Made by a program: the position numbers and the translations under genes
Part shown: in pieces, positions 45,026 to 54,049 of the stretch
Numbering within the stretch: position 1 is the first letter of the stretch
How the letters are laid out: every line of letters begins with the position of its first letter
From: Lachnospiraceae bacterium
Lineage (GTDB): Bacteria > Bacillota > Clostridia > Lachnospirales > Anaerotignaceae
Direction of reading: 5' to 3'
DNA: 64,000 bases
Assembly (NCBI GenBank): GCA_910576545.1
Contig: CAJTKM010000004.1
Span: 124,001-188,000 of the forward strand
The notes under the pieces: generated by a model
What the model was told of the DNA's origin: nothing
Seen by the model: only the letters and a program-made list of their open reading frames with translations
The model's database searches: none

Positions 45026-46062
45026 ACGCACGGCGAACCGTCGTCCGCCTGACCTTTGACGGCGTGGACATAAGCGCAGACATCAACAGATATTTGCAAT
45101 CCTTGTCTTACACAGACAACGAACAGGACGAAACGGACGATTTACAACTTACCCTTGACGACCGGGAGGGCGTGTGGCTTGGAAATTGGCTAAACACGCC
45201 CGCCGCGTCAAAGGGTGCGGAACTTGCCGCGGTGATCGTTCAAAAAAACTGGAACTCGGACGGTAAAGACCGGGTGCTGGATTGCGGCACGTTTCAGATC
45301 GACAGCGTGGACGGGAGCGGCCCGCCCTCGAAAGTGACAATCAAGGGCGGGTCAATCCCCTACACATCAACGGTACGGACGCAGAAAAAGACAAAAGCGT
45401 GGGAGAAAATCAAGCTTTCCGGGATTGCGAACGAAATTGCCGGAAAGAACGGGCTTACGTGTATGTTTGAATCGGCGTTCGACCCGTTTTACACACGAAA
45501 AGAACAGGTGCAGGAATCGGACATAACATTTTTGCAACGGCTTTGTAAGGCCGCGGGGATTTCCCTTAAAGTAACGGCAAAAATGATTGTTCTATTCGAC
45601 GCGGCGGCGTATGAGAAGAAAAGCACGGTCCGCACGATCAAGCGCGGCGCGGCGGACGTGAAGCGGTACAGCTTCAACACAAGCTTTCACGACGCTTCAT
45701 ACAGCAGTTGTCACGTGACCTATACGGACCCGTCGAGCGGGACGACCTATGAAGCGACGTACAAGGCCCCGGACGCTGACACAAGCGAAAGCGCACAGGT
45801 GCTGGAGATCAAAGAAAAGGTTTCGAGCAACGCGGAAGCGAAAACGCTTGCCGAAAAGCGGTTGCGGGAGAAGAACGGACAGCAATTCACCGCCAGTTTT
45901 ACACTTGTCGGCGACGCTGGGCTGGTTGCGGGCGTGACCGTGACCGTGAAAGGGTACGGAGCGTTCGACGGAAAGTACATCGTCGAGAGCGCGACGCATT
46001 CCGTTTCGTCGAGCGGGTACACAACCAGCGTCAAATTACGCCGCGTGTTGGAGGGGTATTGA
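45022..46062 (+). CDS. baseplate hub protein, P2 gpD-like (late control D)
   Basis: 346 residues, ATG overlapping the X stop. VRLTFDGVDISADINRYLQSLSYTDN and SDITFLQRLCKAAGISLKV are hallmarks of the gpD/gp27-like hub that holds the spike. Confidence 0.88.
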   Translation: MNARRTVVRLTFDGVDISADINRYLQSLSYTDNEQDETDDLQLTLDDREGVWLGNWLNTPAASKGAELAAVIVQKNWNSDGKDRVLDCGTFQIDSVDGSGPPSKVTIKGGSIPYTSTVRTQKKTKAWEKIKLSGIANEIAGKNGLTCMFESAFDPFYTRKEQVQESDITFLQRLCKAAGISLKVTAKMIVLFDAAAYEKKSTVRTIKRGAADVKRYSFNTSFHDASYSSCHVTYTDPSSGTTYEATYKAPDADTSESAQVLEIKEKVSSNAEAKTLAEKRLREKNGQQFTASFTLVGDAGLVAGVTVTVKGYGAFDGKYIVESATHSVSSSGYTTSVKLRRVLEGY

Positions 46063-46394
46063 TGGGAGAAGCAAGCGTTTATAAAAACATCGTTCGCACG
46101 GGCTGGGTTTCCTCCGTCAATGCCGCAGACAGAACCGCCCGCGTGACCTTTAAGGATATGGGGACAACCTTTGTTTCGGGTCCCCTGAAAGTGATTAAGA
46201 ACCCGCCGTTCATTCCGGCAAAAGACGTTGTGCAGGAAACGCAAACGGAATCAGGCGGAAGCGGCGACGCGTCCTTTGCGTCGCACACGCACAAAGTCAA
46301 AATCAGCCCGTGGCTACCGTCACCGGGCGACTATGTGCTTTGCCTTTATATCCCGACGAACGACGGCGACGGGTTCGTGATAGGAGGGATATAA
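46062..46394 (+). CDS. baseplate assembly protein V-like (spike)
   Basis: 110 residues, TGATG overlap with the hub gene. An N-terminal OB-like part (VRTGWVSSVNAADRTARVTF) and an SHTHKV segment near residue 80 fit gpV-type spike proteins. Confidence 0.75.
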   Translation: MGEASVYKNIVRTGWVSSVNAADRTARVTFKDMGTTFVSGPLKVIKNPPFIPAKDVVQETQTESGGSGDASFASHTHKVKISPWLPSPGDYVLCLYIPTNDGDGFVIGGI

Positions 46395-46397
46395 AAG

Positions 46398-46799
46398 ATG
46401 GCAGTTATCGGGACTTGGGGTGACATCACCTTTGCCGTTTCAAGAAATCAGATCAAGACGTTTGACGGCCTGAAATGGGACAGCGGCGCGAAGTATTCGA
46501 CGCATGATAGGCATTTGAAAGAACCCCTTTTAGAGTTTACGGGGACGGACGTTGAAAGCATGACATTTACAATGTTCTTTTCCGCCTTTTTGGGGGTGAA
46601 CCCGATTGCGGAGGTTTCAAAAATGCTTAAAGCAATGCGCCGCGGAGAGGTTCACCGACTTGTCATCGGGCCAAAAGCCTACGGAACAAACAAGTGGGTT
46701 ATCACGAAGCTTTCTAACTCGCTGAACCGCTATGACAACCGCGGAAATCTGCTTGTTGCGAAAGTAAGCGTCACGATGAAATCGTATTCGGGCCGTTAG
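46398..46799 (+). CDS. tail protein U-like
   Basis: 133 residues. IGTWGDITFAVSRNQIKTFDGLKW and HRLVIGPKAYGTNKWVITKL match the P2 gpU family. Confidence 0.8.
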   Translation: MAVIGTWGDITFAVSRNQIKTFDGLKWDSGAKYSTHDRHLKEPLLEFTGTDVESMTFTMFFSAFLGVNPIAEVSKMLKAMRRGEVHRLVIGPKAYGTNKWVITKLSNSLNRYDNRGNLLVAKVSVTMKSYSGR

Positions 46800-46810
46800 G
46801 GGGTGAGAGC

Positions 46811-47134
46811 GTGGCGCACATCATAAAGGCGTATGACCTTAAAAACATCAATCTTGACCCGGAAACGACGGAAGAAGAGGTTTTGCAGAACGTCGCGGTC
46901 ATCATATCAACGCCGAAATTCTCCGTTCCCCTTGACCGGGGGCTGGGAATGGCGCAAAGGTTCGTTGACCGTCCGATTCAGGTTGCACAATCTGTTCTTA
47001 TTTCGGAGGTTTTAGACGCGGTGGAGCGGGACGAACCGCGGGCGGAAGTGCTGGGCGTTACCTATGAAATGGGCGACACGCCCGGCACGCTGATTCCAGT
47101 TGTGGAGGTGAACATAATTGACGACGAAAGTTAG
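46811..47134 (+). CDS. baseplate wedge protein W (gp25-like)
   Basis: 107 residues, GTG start after GGGGGTGAG. EEVLQNVAVIISTPKFSVPLDRGLG is the GPW/gp25 signature. Overlaps gpJ. Confidence 0.88.
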   Translation: MAHIIKAYDLKNINLDPETTEEEVLQNVAVIISTPKFSVPLDRGLGMAQRFVDRPIQVAQSVLISEVLDAVERDEPRAEVLGVTYEMGDTPGTLIPVVEVNIIDDES

Positions 47135-48245
47135 AGAATACCCCGATATTCACTTTGTAGACACGGACACGAACACGGTTGTAAACGCCCTGATTCAGTC
47201 TTACGAAGCGTTCACCGGGCGGACTTTGTACCCGGCGGACCCGGCGCGCCTGTTTATCCTTTGGGTGGCCGACATCATCATTCAAGAGCGGGTAAACATC
47301 GACTTTTCGGCCCGGCAGAACGTCCCGCGGTATGCAGAGGGTGAATATTTGGATTCCCTCGCAGAATTGTTCAAAGACGCTTACCGTTTGGAGCCGGAAA
47401 AGGCAAAAACGACGTTGCGGTTCACCCTTTCCATTCCGCTGGAGGTTGCGACAATCGTTCCGGCAGGAACCCGCGTGACCGTTGACGGCGAAATTATCTT
47501 TCAGACATTGCAAGCCCTGACAATCCCGGCGGGCGACCTGTTCGGGGACGTGGAAGCGGAGTGCCAGACGGCTGGGGAGATCGGAAACGGCTTTGTTCCG
47601 GGGCAGATCACACAGCTAATTGACATTTTCCCGTATTTCGGGTCCGTCGAAAATGTGTCCGAATCGGACGGCGGCGCGGACGAAGAGAGCGACGCGGCCT
47701 TTTATGAGCGTATGCGCGAAAGCGTCGAAACCTTTTCGACCGCCGGGCCGCTGGGCGCGTATGAGTATTACGCGAAATCCGCGTCGGCGCTGATCGTGGA
47801 CGTGAAAGCGACTTCCCCGGAACCGGGAGAAGTTGACGTGCGGGTTCTGCTTTCCGGCGGGCAGTTGCCGGGGGAAGAAATCTTGAAAGAGGTTTTAGAC
47901 ATTCTGAACGCCGACAAGGTGCGGCCCCTGACCGATCACGTCACCGTCGCGGCCCCCGAAACGGTCCCGTATGACATCGACTTTACATACTGGACGCAAG
48001 AGGGCGGCGCAATAAGCGACGACAAGGTGGCGGAGAATATCGCGGCGGCGGTTCGGACGTTCAAGGAATGGCAAGGCGCAAAGATGGGGCGGGACGTGAA
48101 CCCGTCCTATTTAATTTCCCTGCTTATGCAAGCCGGGGCAAAGCGCGTCAAGGTACGGTCCCCCGTCGATACCGTCGTTCCCGACAACGCCGTTGCGGTG
48201 ATCGGGGAAACGGCGGTTGTGAACGGGGGTGCGGAGAATGAATGA
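47118..48245 (+). CDS. baseplate protein J
   Basis: 375 residues from a TTG with GTGGAGG upstream. QSYEAFTGRTLYPADPARLFILW, a central jelly-like domain with AECQTAGEIGNGFVPGQI, and ESDAAFYERMRESVETFSTAGP are typical of gpJ baseplate proteins. Contains one copy of the 13-bp palindrome in its coding sequence. Confidence 0.9.
   Translation: MTTKVREYPDIHFVDTDTNTVVNALIQSYEAFTGRTLYPADPARLFILWVADIIIQERVNIDFSARQNVPRYAEGEYLDSLAELFKDAYRLEPEKAKTTLRFTLSIPLEVATIVPAGTRVTVDGEIIFQTLQALTIPAGDLFGDVEAECQTAGEIGNGFVPGQITQLIDIFPYFGSVENVSESDGGADEESDAAFYERMRESVETFSTAGPLGAYEYYAKSASALIVDVKATSPEPGEVDVRVLLSGGQLPGEEILKEVLDILNADKVRPLTDHVTVAAPETVPYDIDFTYWTQEGGAISDDKVAENIAAAVRTFKEWQGAKMGRDVNPSYLISLLMQAGAKRVKVRSPVDTVVPDNAVAVIGETAVVNGGAENE
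47657..47669. promoter_or_regulatory. palindrome GTCCGAATCGGAC, candidate parS copy 2
   Basis: Exact copy of the site before parB, embedded in the baseplate J coding sequence (reads SESD). Confidence 0.35.
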
Positions 48246-48990
48246 CAACGACATTTATTCAATCGACTTCACCCGTTCGCTTCCGCCCGTTCTGAAAAAC
48301 GACCCGAAAATGATTGCGCTGGCCCGGACCATTGCGGAGCAATTACAGGTTACGGCCCGGCAGATCGAAAAGAACATCATTTACGCCCGGATTGATGAAC
48401 TTGACGAACAGACCCTTGACGTTCTCGCCTATGATCTTCACGTCGATTGGTACGACTATTCTTACCCGATAGAGGTTAAACGGCAGACGATCAAAGACAG
48501 CGTAAAGGTTCACCGAAAGCTGGGTACAAAGTACGCCGTCGAAACGGCGCTGGGGGCCGTGTACCCCGGCACAAAGGTTCAAGAATGGTTCGAGTACGGC
48601 GGCAAGCCGTACACGTTCCGGGTTATTATCGGCGTGACGACGGAGGGATTGACAGCCGCCCGGCAAGCAGAGGTTTTGAACCGCGTTCGGTTTTATAAAA
48701 ACCTCCGTTCCCACCTTGAAGCGATCAGCTATCAGGTCAAAAAGGAAACGACGATTCACGTTGCGGCGGTGCATTCCATCGGGACGCGGCTGGAGGTTTA
48801 CCCGTATCTTGCAAAGGACATAGCCGCCGCCGGAACTGTTCATGTTGCCGCGGCGGTGAAAGCGGGAACGCGGCTTGAAGTGTTCCCGGTTCTTGTAAAG
48901 AGCATGACGGAGCGGGCGACCGTCCGCACGGGCGCGGTTGTAAAGACGGGGACAAAGGTTGAAATCTTCCCCGCATACGGCCCGGCCTGA
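48238..48990 (+). CDS. tail protein I
   Basis: 250 residues. IYARIDELDEQTLDVLAYDLHVDWYDYSYPIEVKRQ is the gpI hallmark. The C-terminal ~70 residues repeat a GTRLEVYPYL / GTRLEVFPVL / GTKVEIFPAYG unit three times, which may be a fibre-attachment extension. Confidence 0.88.
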   Translation: MNDNDIYSIDFTRSLPPVLKNDPKMIALARTIAEQLQVTARQIEKNIIYARIDELDEQTLDVLAYDLHVDWYDYSYPIEVKRQTIKDSVKVHRKLGTKYAVETALGAVYPGTKVQEWFEYGGKPYTFRVIIGVTTEGLTAARQAEVLNRVRFYKNLRSHLEAISYQVKKETTIHVAAVHSIGTRLEVYPYLAKDIAAAGTVHVAAAVKAGTRLEVFPVLVKSMTERATVRTGAVVKTGTKVEIFPAYGPA

Positions 48991-49027
48991 ATCCGCGTGA
49001 ATTTATAACAAATGGAGGTAAAAAGAA

Positions 49028-49705
49028 ATGCCAGACACCGAAAGAACATACGGAACCGTTGTCACGTCCGCTGGCCTTGCCCTTGTCACGGCGGCGACCA
49101 TGAGGGGCGAAAAGGTCAAATTGAAATACCTTGCCGTCGGCGACGGCGGCGGGCAGTATTACCAGCCGTCGGCGGACATGACCGCGCTTAAAAATGAGAA
49201 ATGGCGCGGAGAGGTAAACAGCGTGCAGATCAACCCGGATTCGCCGAACATGATTGACATTGTGGCGGTCATTCCGGCGACCGTGGGCGGCTTTACAATC
49301 CGCGAAATGAGCGTGCAGACAGAGGGCGACGACGTTATGTTTGCCGTCTGCAACACCCCGGACACGGAAAAAGTCATCATTACCACGGGCGCGGCGGGCG
49401 AAGTCGAATTGACAATGCACATCGAGGTGGCAAACGCCGCAAATGTGACGATTGCCGTTGACCCGAACGTTGTTACGGCAACGAAAACAGACTTGAAGAA
49501 TCACAATGCGGACCCGGACGCGCACGGCGGCGTTTTGCCGCGGCTGGAAGCCGTCGAAAGTTCCCTTGTCCCCATTTATACGGGGACGGAGAAACCGACG
49601 GCAGACGGGCCTTTTTTGTGGTTACAGGTTATCCAGCAGGGCGGCGACGTTGACCCGGACCCAGAAAACCCGGACGGGAAAATTGAAAAGGAGGAAGCGA
49701 AATGA
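49028..49705 (+). CDS. tail-collar fibre protein
   Basis: 225 residues, GGAGG site. YGTVVTSAGLALVTAATMRGEKVKLKYLAVGDGGG...TALKNEKWRGEVNSV is the conserved N-terminal tail-attachment domain of P2 gpH-type fibres. It stops after ~200 residues, so receptor binding may be done by other proteins, including the DGR target downstream. Confidence 0.85.
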   Translation: MPDTERTYGTVVTSAGLALVTAATMRGEKVKLKYLAVGDGGGQYYQPSADMTALKNEKWRGEVNSVQINPDSPNMIDIVAVIPATVGGFTIREMSVQTEGDDVMFAVCNTPDTEKVIITTGAAGEVELTMHIEVANAANVTIAVDPNVVTATKTDLKNHNADPDAHGGVLPRLEAVESSLVPIYTGTEKPTADGPFLWLQVIQQGGDVDPDPENPDGKIEKEEAK

Positions 49706-50175
49706 CCGAATTAAATTGCGTCCTTGTCTTTCAGGAAAAGGCGGGGGCAATTACGGCATATTACCCGTACACAAAATGGCGAAATATCCTTGACGCGCCG
49801 AACGTCGGCGCAATGGAAAGTGACCTGTACGGGCATATCGGAAATACTGACGTTCACGTGACGGCGGCGCAGATCAGCAATTACGACACCGCGATTGCTG
49901 GGCTGATCGAGCATACAGAGAATGCAGAAATCCACATTACGGCGGCAGAGCGGGCGACATGGACCACGGGCGCGCAAAAGGCAGAACAGGCCGCGGCGGA
50001 CGCTTCAAGCGCGCTGAACCTTGCCGCGTCCCTTGAAAGCCGCGTCGCACGCGTGGAAGATGGCCTTTTCAACAACATTACCGGGAATCCGTTTCTTGTT
50101 TCTTTTGACGCGCTGGACGGCGTATCGCTTGTCAAGGGCGTTTGGAACGCGGAGCGGCAAAGAATCGAATGTTGA
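49702..50175 (+). CDS. small fibre-associated protein
   Basis: 157 residues, ATGA overlap. It contains two related segments, GHIGNTDVHVTAAQISNYDTAI and HTENAEIHITAAERATW, as seen in fibre shaft repeats, then a helical region. Probably a tail tip or fibre part. Confidence 0.6.
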   Translation: MTELNCVLVFQEKAGAITAYYPYTKWRNILDAPNVGAMESDLYGHIGNTDVHVTAAQISNYDTAIAGLIEHTENAEIHITAAERATWTTGAQKAEQAAADASSALNLAASLESRVARVEDGLFNNITGNPFLVSFDALDGVSLVKGVWNAERQRIEC

Positions 50176-50489
50176 CGGAATATGCTTGCACCCGCCGGGA
50201 ATTGTCCTGCATTATCGGCAATCTGTTTACGGAAATTGAACCGCCTTGCGAACGGTGCGGGGACGCTGACGAAATCACGATCAGCGGGACCACCTACACC
50301 GGGAGCCGGGCGGTTCTTACCGTAACACGGTTCGGGTTCACCTTTGACGGGGACCCGGCGGAAGTAGAGCGAATCCGGGAAAGGCGGTGCTTAATTGGAG
50401 GGCAGAAAGAAACAGGCAGAGCAAACGGAATTTGCGATCATCACAAAGGCGAAAGACCTTGTGAAGCACACGTTTCTAATGACGAATGA
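50172..50489 (+). CDS. small protein before avd
   Basis: 105 residues from a TTG overlapping the previous stop. CERCGDADEITISGTTYTGSRAVLTVTRFGFTFDGD is a short Cys pair plus beta region. Its last 95 bases overlap avd in another frame. Not recognised. Confidence 0.5.
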   Translation: MTEYACTRRELSCIIGNLFTEIEPPCERCGDADEITISGTTYTGSRAVLTVTRFGFTFDGDPAEVERIRERRCLIGGQKETGRANGICDHHKGERPCEAHVSNDE

Positions 50490-50826
50490 ACGGCGCTTTC
50501 CGAAAAAGTACCGATTCACGATTGTAAACCGTCTGCATGACCTGACGATTGATATTTTCCAACACATTCAGGAAGCGAACGAACTTGATATTGCGGACCC
50601 GCAAGAATACAGGGAACGGAGGTACGAACAGAAAAAGGCCCTGACGAAGTGCAAGACGGTTCTATTCCTGATTGAATTATCTTTTGAAAACGGCTTGATT
50701 TCGGACGATCAATGCGCCGCGTGGTCAAAATACGTCCTTGACGTTAAGTACATGACCGCAAGCTGGCGCAAGAAAGACCGGGAACGGGCCGTTGCTATGC
50801 AGAGAGGAACCCCGCCCCGGCGGTAA
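50395..50826 (+). CDS. avd: Avd-like DGR accessory protein (four-helix bundle)
   Basis: 143 residues from a TTG at 50395. Wholly helical and basic (YRFTIVNRLHDLTIDIFQHIQEAN...TKCKTVLFLIELSFENGLI...MTASWRKKDRERA), as expected for the pentameric Avd that binds the reverse transcriptase and template RNA. It lies directly upstream of the template repeat. An internal Met start would remove part of helix 1, so the TTG is preferred. Confidence 0.82.
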   Translation: MEGRKKQAEQTEFAIITKAKDLVKHTFLMTNERRFPKKYRFTIVNRLHDLTIDIFQHIQEANELDIADPQEYRERRYEQKKALTKCKTVLFLIELSFENGLISDDQCAAWSKYVLDVKYMTASWRKKDRERAVAMQRGTPPRR

Positions 50827-50860
50827 CGCCCGGCGGGTTTTCTTTGGGGTGCGCCCTGTA

Positions 50861-50955
50861 GCGTCCAACTCGTACAACGTCCGCAACGTCAATTCCTCCG
50901 GCGCGATGAACTGGAACAACGCGTACAATGGCAACAACGGCGTTCGCCCGCTTTG
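50861..50955 (+). repeat. DGR template repeat (TR)
   Basis: 95 bp matching VR1 (52994-53088) with 15 differences, 13 at TR adenines, and VR2 (18982-19069) over 89 bp. It is dense in AAC codons (eight, plus AAT and TAC), the usual design for adenine mutagenesis without stop codons. The 3' 17 bases, GGCGTTCGCCCGCTTTG, are identical in all three repeats. Confidence 0.95.
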
Positions 50956-51224
50956 GTGGAAAACCGCGATTGAGTAAGCCGAAAGGCCGAAAACAGAGGA
51001 CCACCCACAAAGGAGGGCGTATCCCTCCGTCGTGGTGACAGCACGGCGGTAAATACAAGATTGGTGAAGCAAGGTCCACGGAAACCAGCTTCCGTCCCGC
51101 CGCGGGCGCGCGGTGGGGTCCGATGATGAAGCATTGCACAACGAAACAAGGAACCCCGGCGCGTGTGCGTCGGGGCGTTTTGTTCCCTGCATGGCGGAAT
51201 CTATACACGGCAAGGAGTTTTTAT
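50956..51224 (+). ncRNA. structured DGR RNA spacer between TR and reverse transcriptase
   Basis: The 270 bp after the template have stable hairpins: GGAGGG/CCCTCC (51012-51017 with 51023-51028) and a following CCGTCGTG with CACGGCGG, plus a G+C-rich stem near 51100. In characterised DGRs this spacer is part of the RNA that Avd and RT need to prime cDNA. No credible gene is present, except the unused upstream frame of RT. Confidence 0.6.
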
Positions 51225-52346
51225 ATGCAAAACGCAGATTTCGAGCGGGTTTATGATTTCGGCAATCTATACGCCGGATTCCTGAAAGCCCGTCGGGGCA
51301 AGAGGGGCAAAGCGAGCGTCGCAAAGTTTGAAGCGAACTTGCTGGAGGCCCTTTGTTTGCTTTCGGAAATGTTGAAAAACAAAACGTACAGGCCGTCCGA
51401 CTATTTCGTGTTCCGGGTATATGAGCCGAAAGAACGAATCGTGATGACCAACGCGTTCAAAGACAAGGTGGTTCAACATTCCCTATGCGACAACATACTT
51501 GAACCCGCGTTTTCCCGCGGGTTTATCCGGGACAATTACGCGTCGCAGAAAGACAGAGGGACGCACGACGGATTATATCGGCTGGAAGCGTTTATGCGGT
51601 CCTATTACTTCACGCGGAAAAACAGAGCGGAACAGGCACGCCGGGAAGCGGGCTTGCCGCCGTTGCCGCCGAAAGAAGCAGGGTGCGCCGACGGCTGGGT
51701 TTTGAAGTGCGATATATCAAAGTATTTCTATTCAATCCAGCATGAGCCGTTAAAACGAATGGTGCGGTCATACGTCCGGGACCCGGACGTTTTGTGGCTT
51801 ACTGACATGATAATTGACAGCACCGAAAATCCCGGAATACCTATCGGCAATCAGACTTCACAATGGTTCGCCGTCATGTACCTTTCGGGGTTAGATCACT
51901 TCATAAAAGAGAAGCTGGGCATTCGCTATTATGGGCGGTACATGGACGACTTTTACTTGATACATGAGGACAAGGCGTACTTGCGGTATTGCTGGGCGGA
52001 AATTGAAAGGTACGTCGGCGAATTGGGATTGAAGCTGAACAATAAAACGAACATCTTTCCTTTGCGGAACGGCATTGACTTTTTAGGTTTTCACACGTAT
52101 TTGACCGATTCGGGGAAAGTGATTCGGAAAGTTAGGAGGTCAAGCAAATGTAACGAACAAAGGAAGATGAAGAAACAGCGGGCTTTACTGGACGGCGGCA
52201 AAATCACCCTTGCGGAGATCGAACAATCTTACGGAAGCTGGCGGAGCCACGCAATCAAGGGGAATTGTTATCACCTTGTCCGGGAAACGGACCGCACATT
52301 CAAAAATCTATTCAAGGAGAGTGAAAAACAATGGCAAAAGCATTAA
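51225..52346 (+). CDS. DGR reverse transcriptase
   Basis: 373 residues from the ATG at 51225, chosen for AAGGAG 7 bases upstream; codons from 51123 lack a site. Catalytic residues are in LKCDISKYFYSI (D163) and RYMDDFYLI (YMDD, 239-242). IGNQTSQ (207-213) is the DGR-type motif 4. It copies template RNA into cDNA with errors at adenines, and the cDNA then replaces variable repeats. The last 16 bases overlap the main target gene. Confidence 0.95.
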   Translation: MQNADFERVYDFGNLYAGFLKARRGKRGKASVAKFEANLLEALCLLSEMLKNKTYRPSDYFVFRVYEPKERIVMTNAFKDKVVQHSLCDNILEPAFSRGFIRDNYASQKDRGTHDGLYRLEAFMRSYYFTRKNRAEQARREAGLPPLPPKEAGCADGWVLKCDISKYFYSIQHEPLKRMVRSYVRDPDVLWLTDMIIDSTENPGIPIGNQTSQWFAVMYLSGLDHFIKEKLGIRYYGRYMDDFYLIHEDKAYLRYCWAEIERYVGELGLKLNNKTNIFPLRNGIDFLGFHTYLTDSGKVIRKVRRSSKCNEQRKMKKQRALLDGGKITLAEIEQSYGSWRSHAIKGNCYHLVRETDRTFKNLFKESEKQWQKH

Positions 52347-54049
52347 GTTCCCTTGCCGTCGGCGCGCTTGTCAAAGACACCGGGACGCTTTACAACGGCA
52401 AGCCTATCGTCTGGAAGATTGCAGACAAGGGGCATACTGGCTACCCGTCCGGGTCCGTGACGCTGATTACGGAAAAGATCATTTCGTTAAAGTGCTTTGA
52501 CGCTATCGAATCGGGGAACAGCGACAGCAACCGCCGTTCTTACGGCAATAACCGCTGGATTTACTCGAATATCCGGCAATGGCTGAACAGCACCGCCGCC
52601 GCGGGTAAATGGTACAGCGCACAGCACAGCGCAGACGCGGCCCCAACGAATGCCAACGTATGGAGCAATTACAACGAATACGATCAGGAAGCGGGCTTCC
52701 TTGCCGGGTTCTCCGCGAACTTCCGTGCGGCCCTGCTGGAAACAACGCACACCGTCGGCAAAGCGTCGGTGGACGGCGGCGGAACCGAAACTTGCAAAGA
52801 CAAGATTTTCTTTGCGTCCAGTACGGAAGTGGGCTTGACGGGCGACGCGACTTGCGGCACAAAGCTGGCCTTGTTCAGCGACGACAATTCCCGCAAAGCG
52901 TACCCGACCGCCGAATGTGTAAGCAAGAGTGAATACACAAGTAGCAGTTTGAACGCAAATTCCCCGTGGTGGTGGTGGCTTGCCGACGCTTACGCGTCCC
53001 ACCCGTGCAGCGTCCGCTACGTCTCTTCCTCCGGCGCGATGAGCTCGAACTACGCGTGCATTGGCCACCTCGGCGTTCGCCCGCTTTGTAATTTGTCATC
53101 TTCAATCTTGGTATCTGATAACCCGGATTCGGATGGCGCATACACAATCGTATGGAATCAGGCCCCGACGGTCCCCGGAAGTATCACCGTTCCGACGGAC
53201 GTTCGCGGGGGAAGCAACCTGACCGTAAGCTGGGGAACGTCCACGGACAGCGACGGCAATTTGTCCGGGTACATCTTGGAGCGCCAGCACGACGGCGGCG
53301 CGTGGGAGCAGATTTACAAGGGAATCAACCGCACGTACACCGACGCAATCACGTTCGGCTGGGAGAACGTTGCATACCGCGTGAAAGCCTACGACAGCGC
53401 CGGGGCCGCGTCCGGGTACAAGACCAGCGCGACCCGAACTGTCGTGAACAACACCGCGCCCACGATCAACGGCACAGATTCAAACCTCGGAACGAAAACC
53501 GGGCCGTTCAATCAGGGCTACACCGTCACCGACCCGGACAGCGGGCAGACGATCACCGTTGTTGAGAAGATCGACGGCGTGCAAAAGCGGTCCTATAACG
53601 CCACAAGCGGGCAGAACTATTCTTTCAACGTGACGGCGGCGGAATGGGTGAAGCTTTTGAACGGGTCCCACAAGCTGACGATCACCGCGACGGACAACTA
53701 CGGCGGAAGCGCCACCCGGACGTACACATTCACGAAGAATGAAACCGAAATTGAATTGACCCTTTCGGCCCCGCTGGACGCTGACGACATGGTGACAAAG
53801 GCGATTATGAGCGTCACCCGGCAGATTCCCGCGGGCGCGACGTTCTCCGTTGAAATGTGCAATAACGGTTATGACGCTTCCCCGACGTGGGAGGACGTGA
53901 CGCAAGCCGTCATTTCCGGGAACAAAATCTTCTTACAGAATAAGACAAAGACAGCCGCAAAATGGGGCTTCAACTTCCGAATCAAGGTGAATCGGAACGG
54001 GGCCACGGGCGACTGTTTCATTGTTTCGGCAGGGGGGAATTTTGAATGA
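52331..54049 (+). CDS. diversified tail-tip protein (main DGR target; DUF6273-like plus Ig/FN3-like domains)
   Basis: 572 residues, AAGGAGAG before the ATG. Residues ~1-265 form a DUF6273-like, C-lectin-fold domain ending NSPWWWWLADAYAS...GVRPLCN. The variable repeat codes for residues 222-253. An FN3-like domain (PTVPGSITVPTD...VAYRVKAYDSAG) and an Ig-like domain (NTAPTINGTDSNLG...) follow, then a beta C-terminal region. Position after the fibre genes indicates a receptor-binding tail-tip protein whose binding face is diversified. Confidence 0.9.
   Translation: MAKALSSLAVGALVKDTGTLYNGKPIVWKIADKGHTGYPSGSVTLITEKIISLKCFDAIESGNSDSNRRSYGNNRWIYSNIRQWLNSTAAAGKWYSAQHSADAAPTNANVWSNYNEYDQEAGFLAGFSANFRAALLETTHTVGKASVDGGGTETCKDKIFFASSTEVGLTGDATCGTKLALFSDDNSRKAYPTAECVSKSEYTSSSLNANSPWWWWLADAYASHPCSVRYVSSSGAMSSNYACIGHLGVRPLCNLSSSILVSDNPDSDGAYTIVWNQAPTVPGSITVPTDVRGGSNLTVSWGTSTDSDGNLSGYILERQHDGGAWEQIYKGINRTYTDAITFGWENVAYRVKAYDSAGAASGYKTSATRTVVNNTAPTINGTDSNLGTKTGPFNQGYTVTDPDSGQTITVVEKIDGVQKRSYNATSGQNYSFNVTAAEWVKLLNGSHKLTITATDNYGGSATRTYTFTKNETEIELTLSAPLDADDMVTKAIMSVTRQIPAGATFSVEMCNNGYDASPTWEDVTQAVISGNKIFLQNKTKTAAKWGFNFRIKVNRNGATGDCFIVSAGGNFE
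52994..53088 (+). repeat. DGR variable repeat VR1
   Basis: 80 of 95 positions equal the template. Of 15 differences, 13 are at template A (to C, G or T). Two are not: TCG to CCG and TGG to TCG. Ends in the shared 17-base anchor. Confidence 0.95.

Noticed and set aside
50792-50977. Frame of 61 codons that includes the template repeat
   Set aside because: It reads the template in the target frame but has no ribosome site and overlaps avd; template repeats are normally non-coding RNA.
51123-51224. Longer N-terminus for the reverse transcriptase
   Set aside because: These codons lie in the structured DGR RNA and lack a ribosome site; AAGGAG supports the start at 51225.
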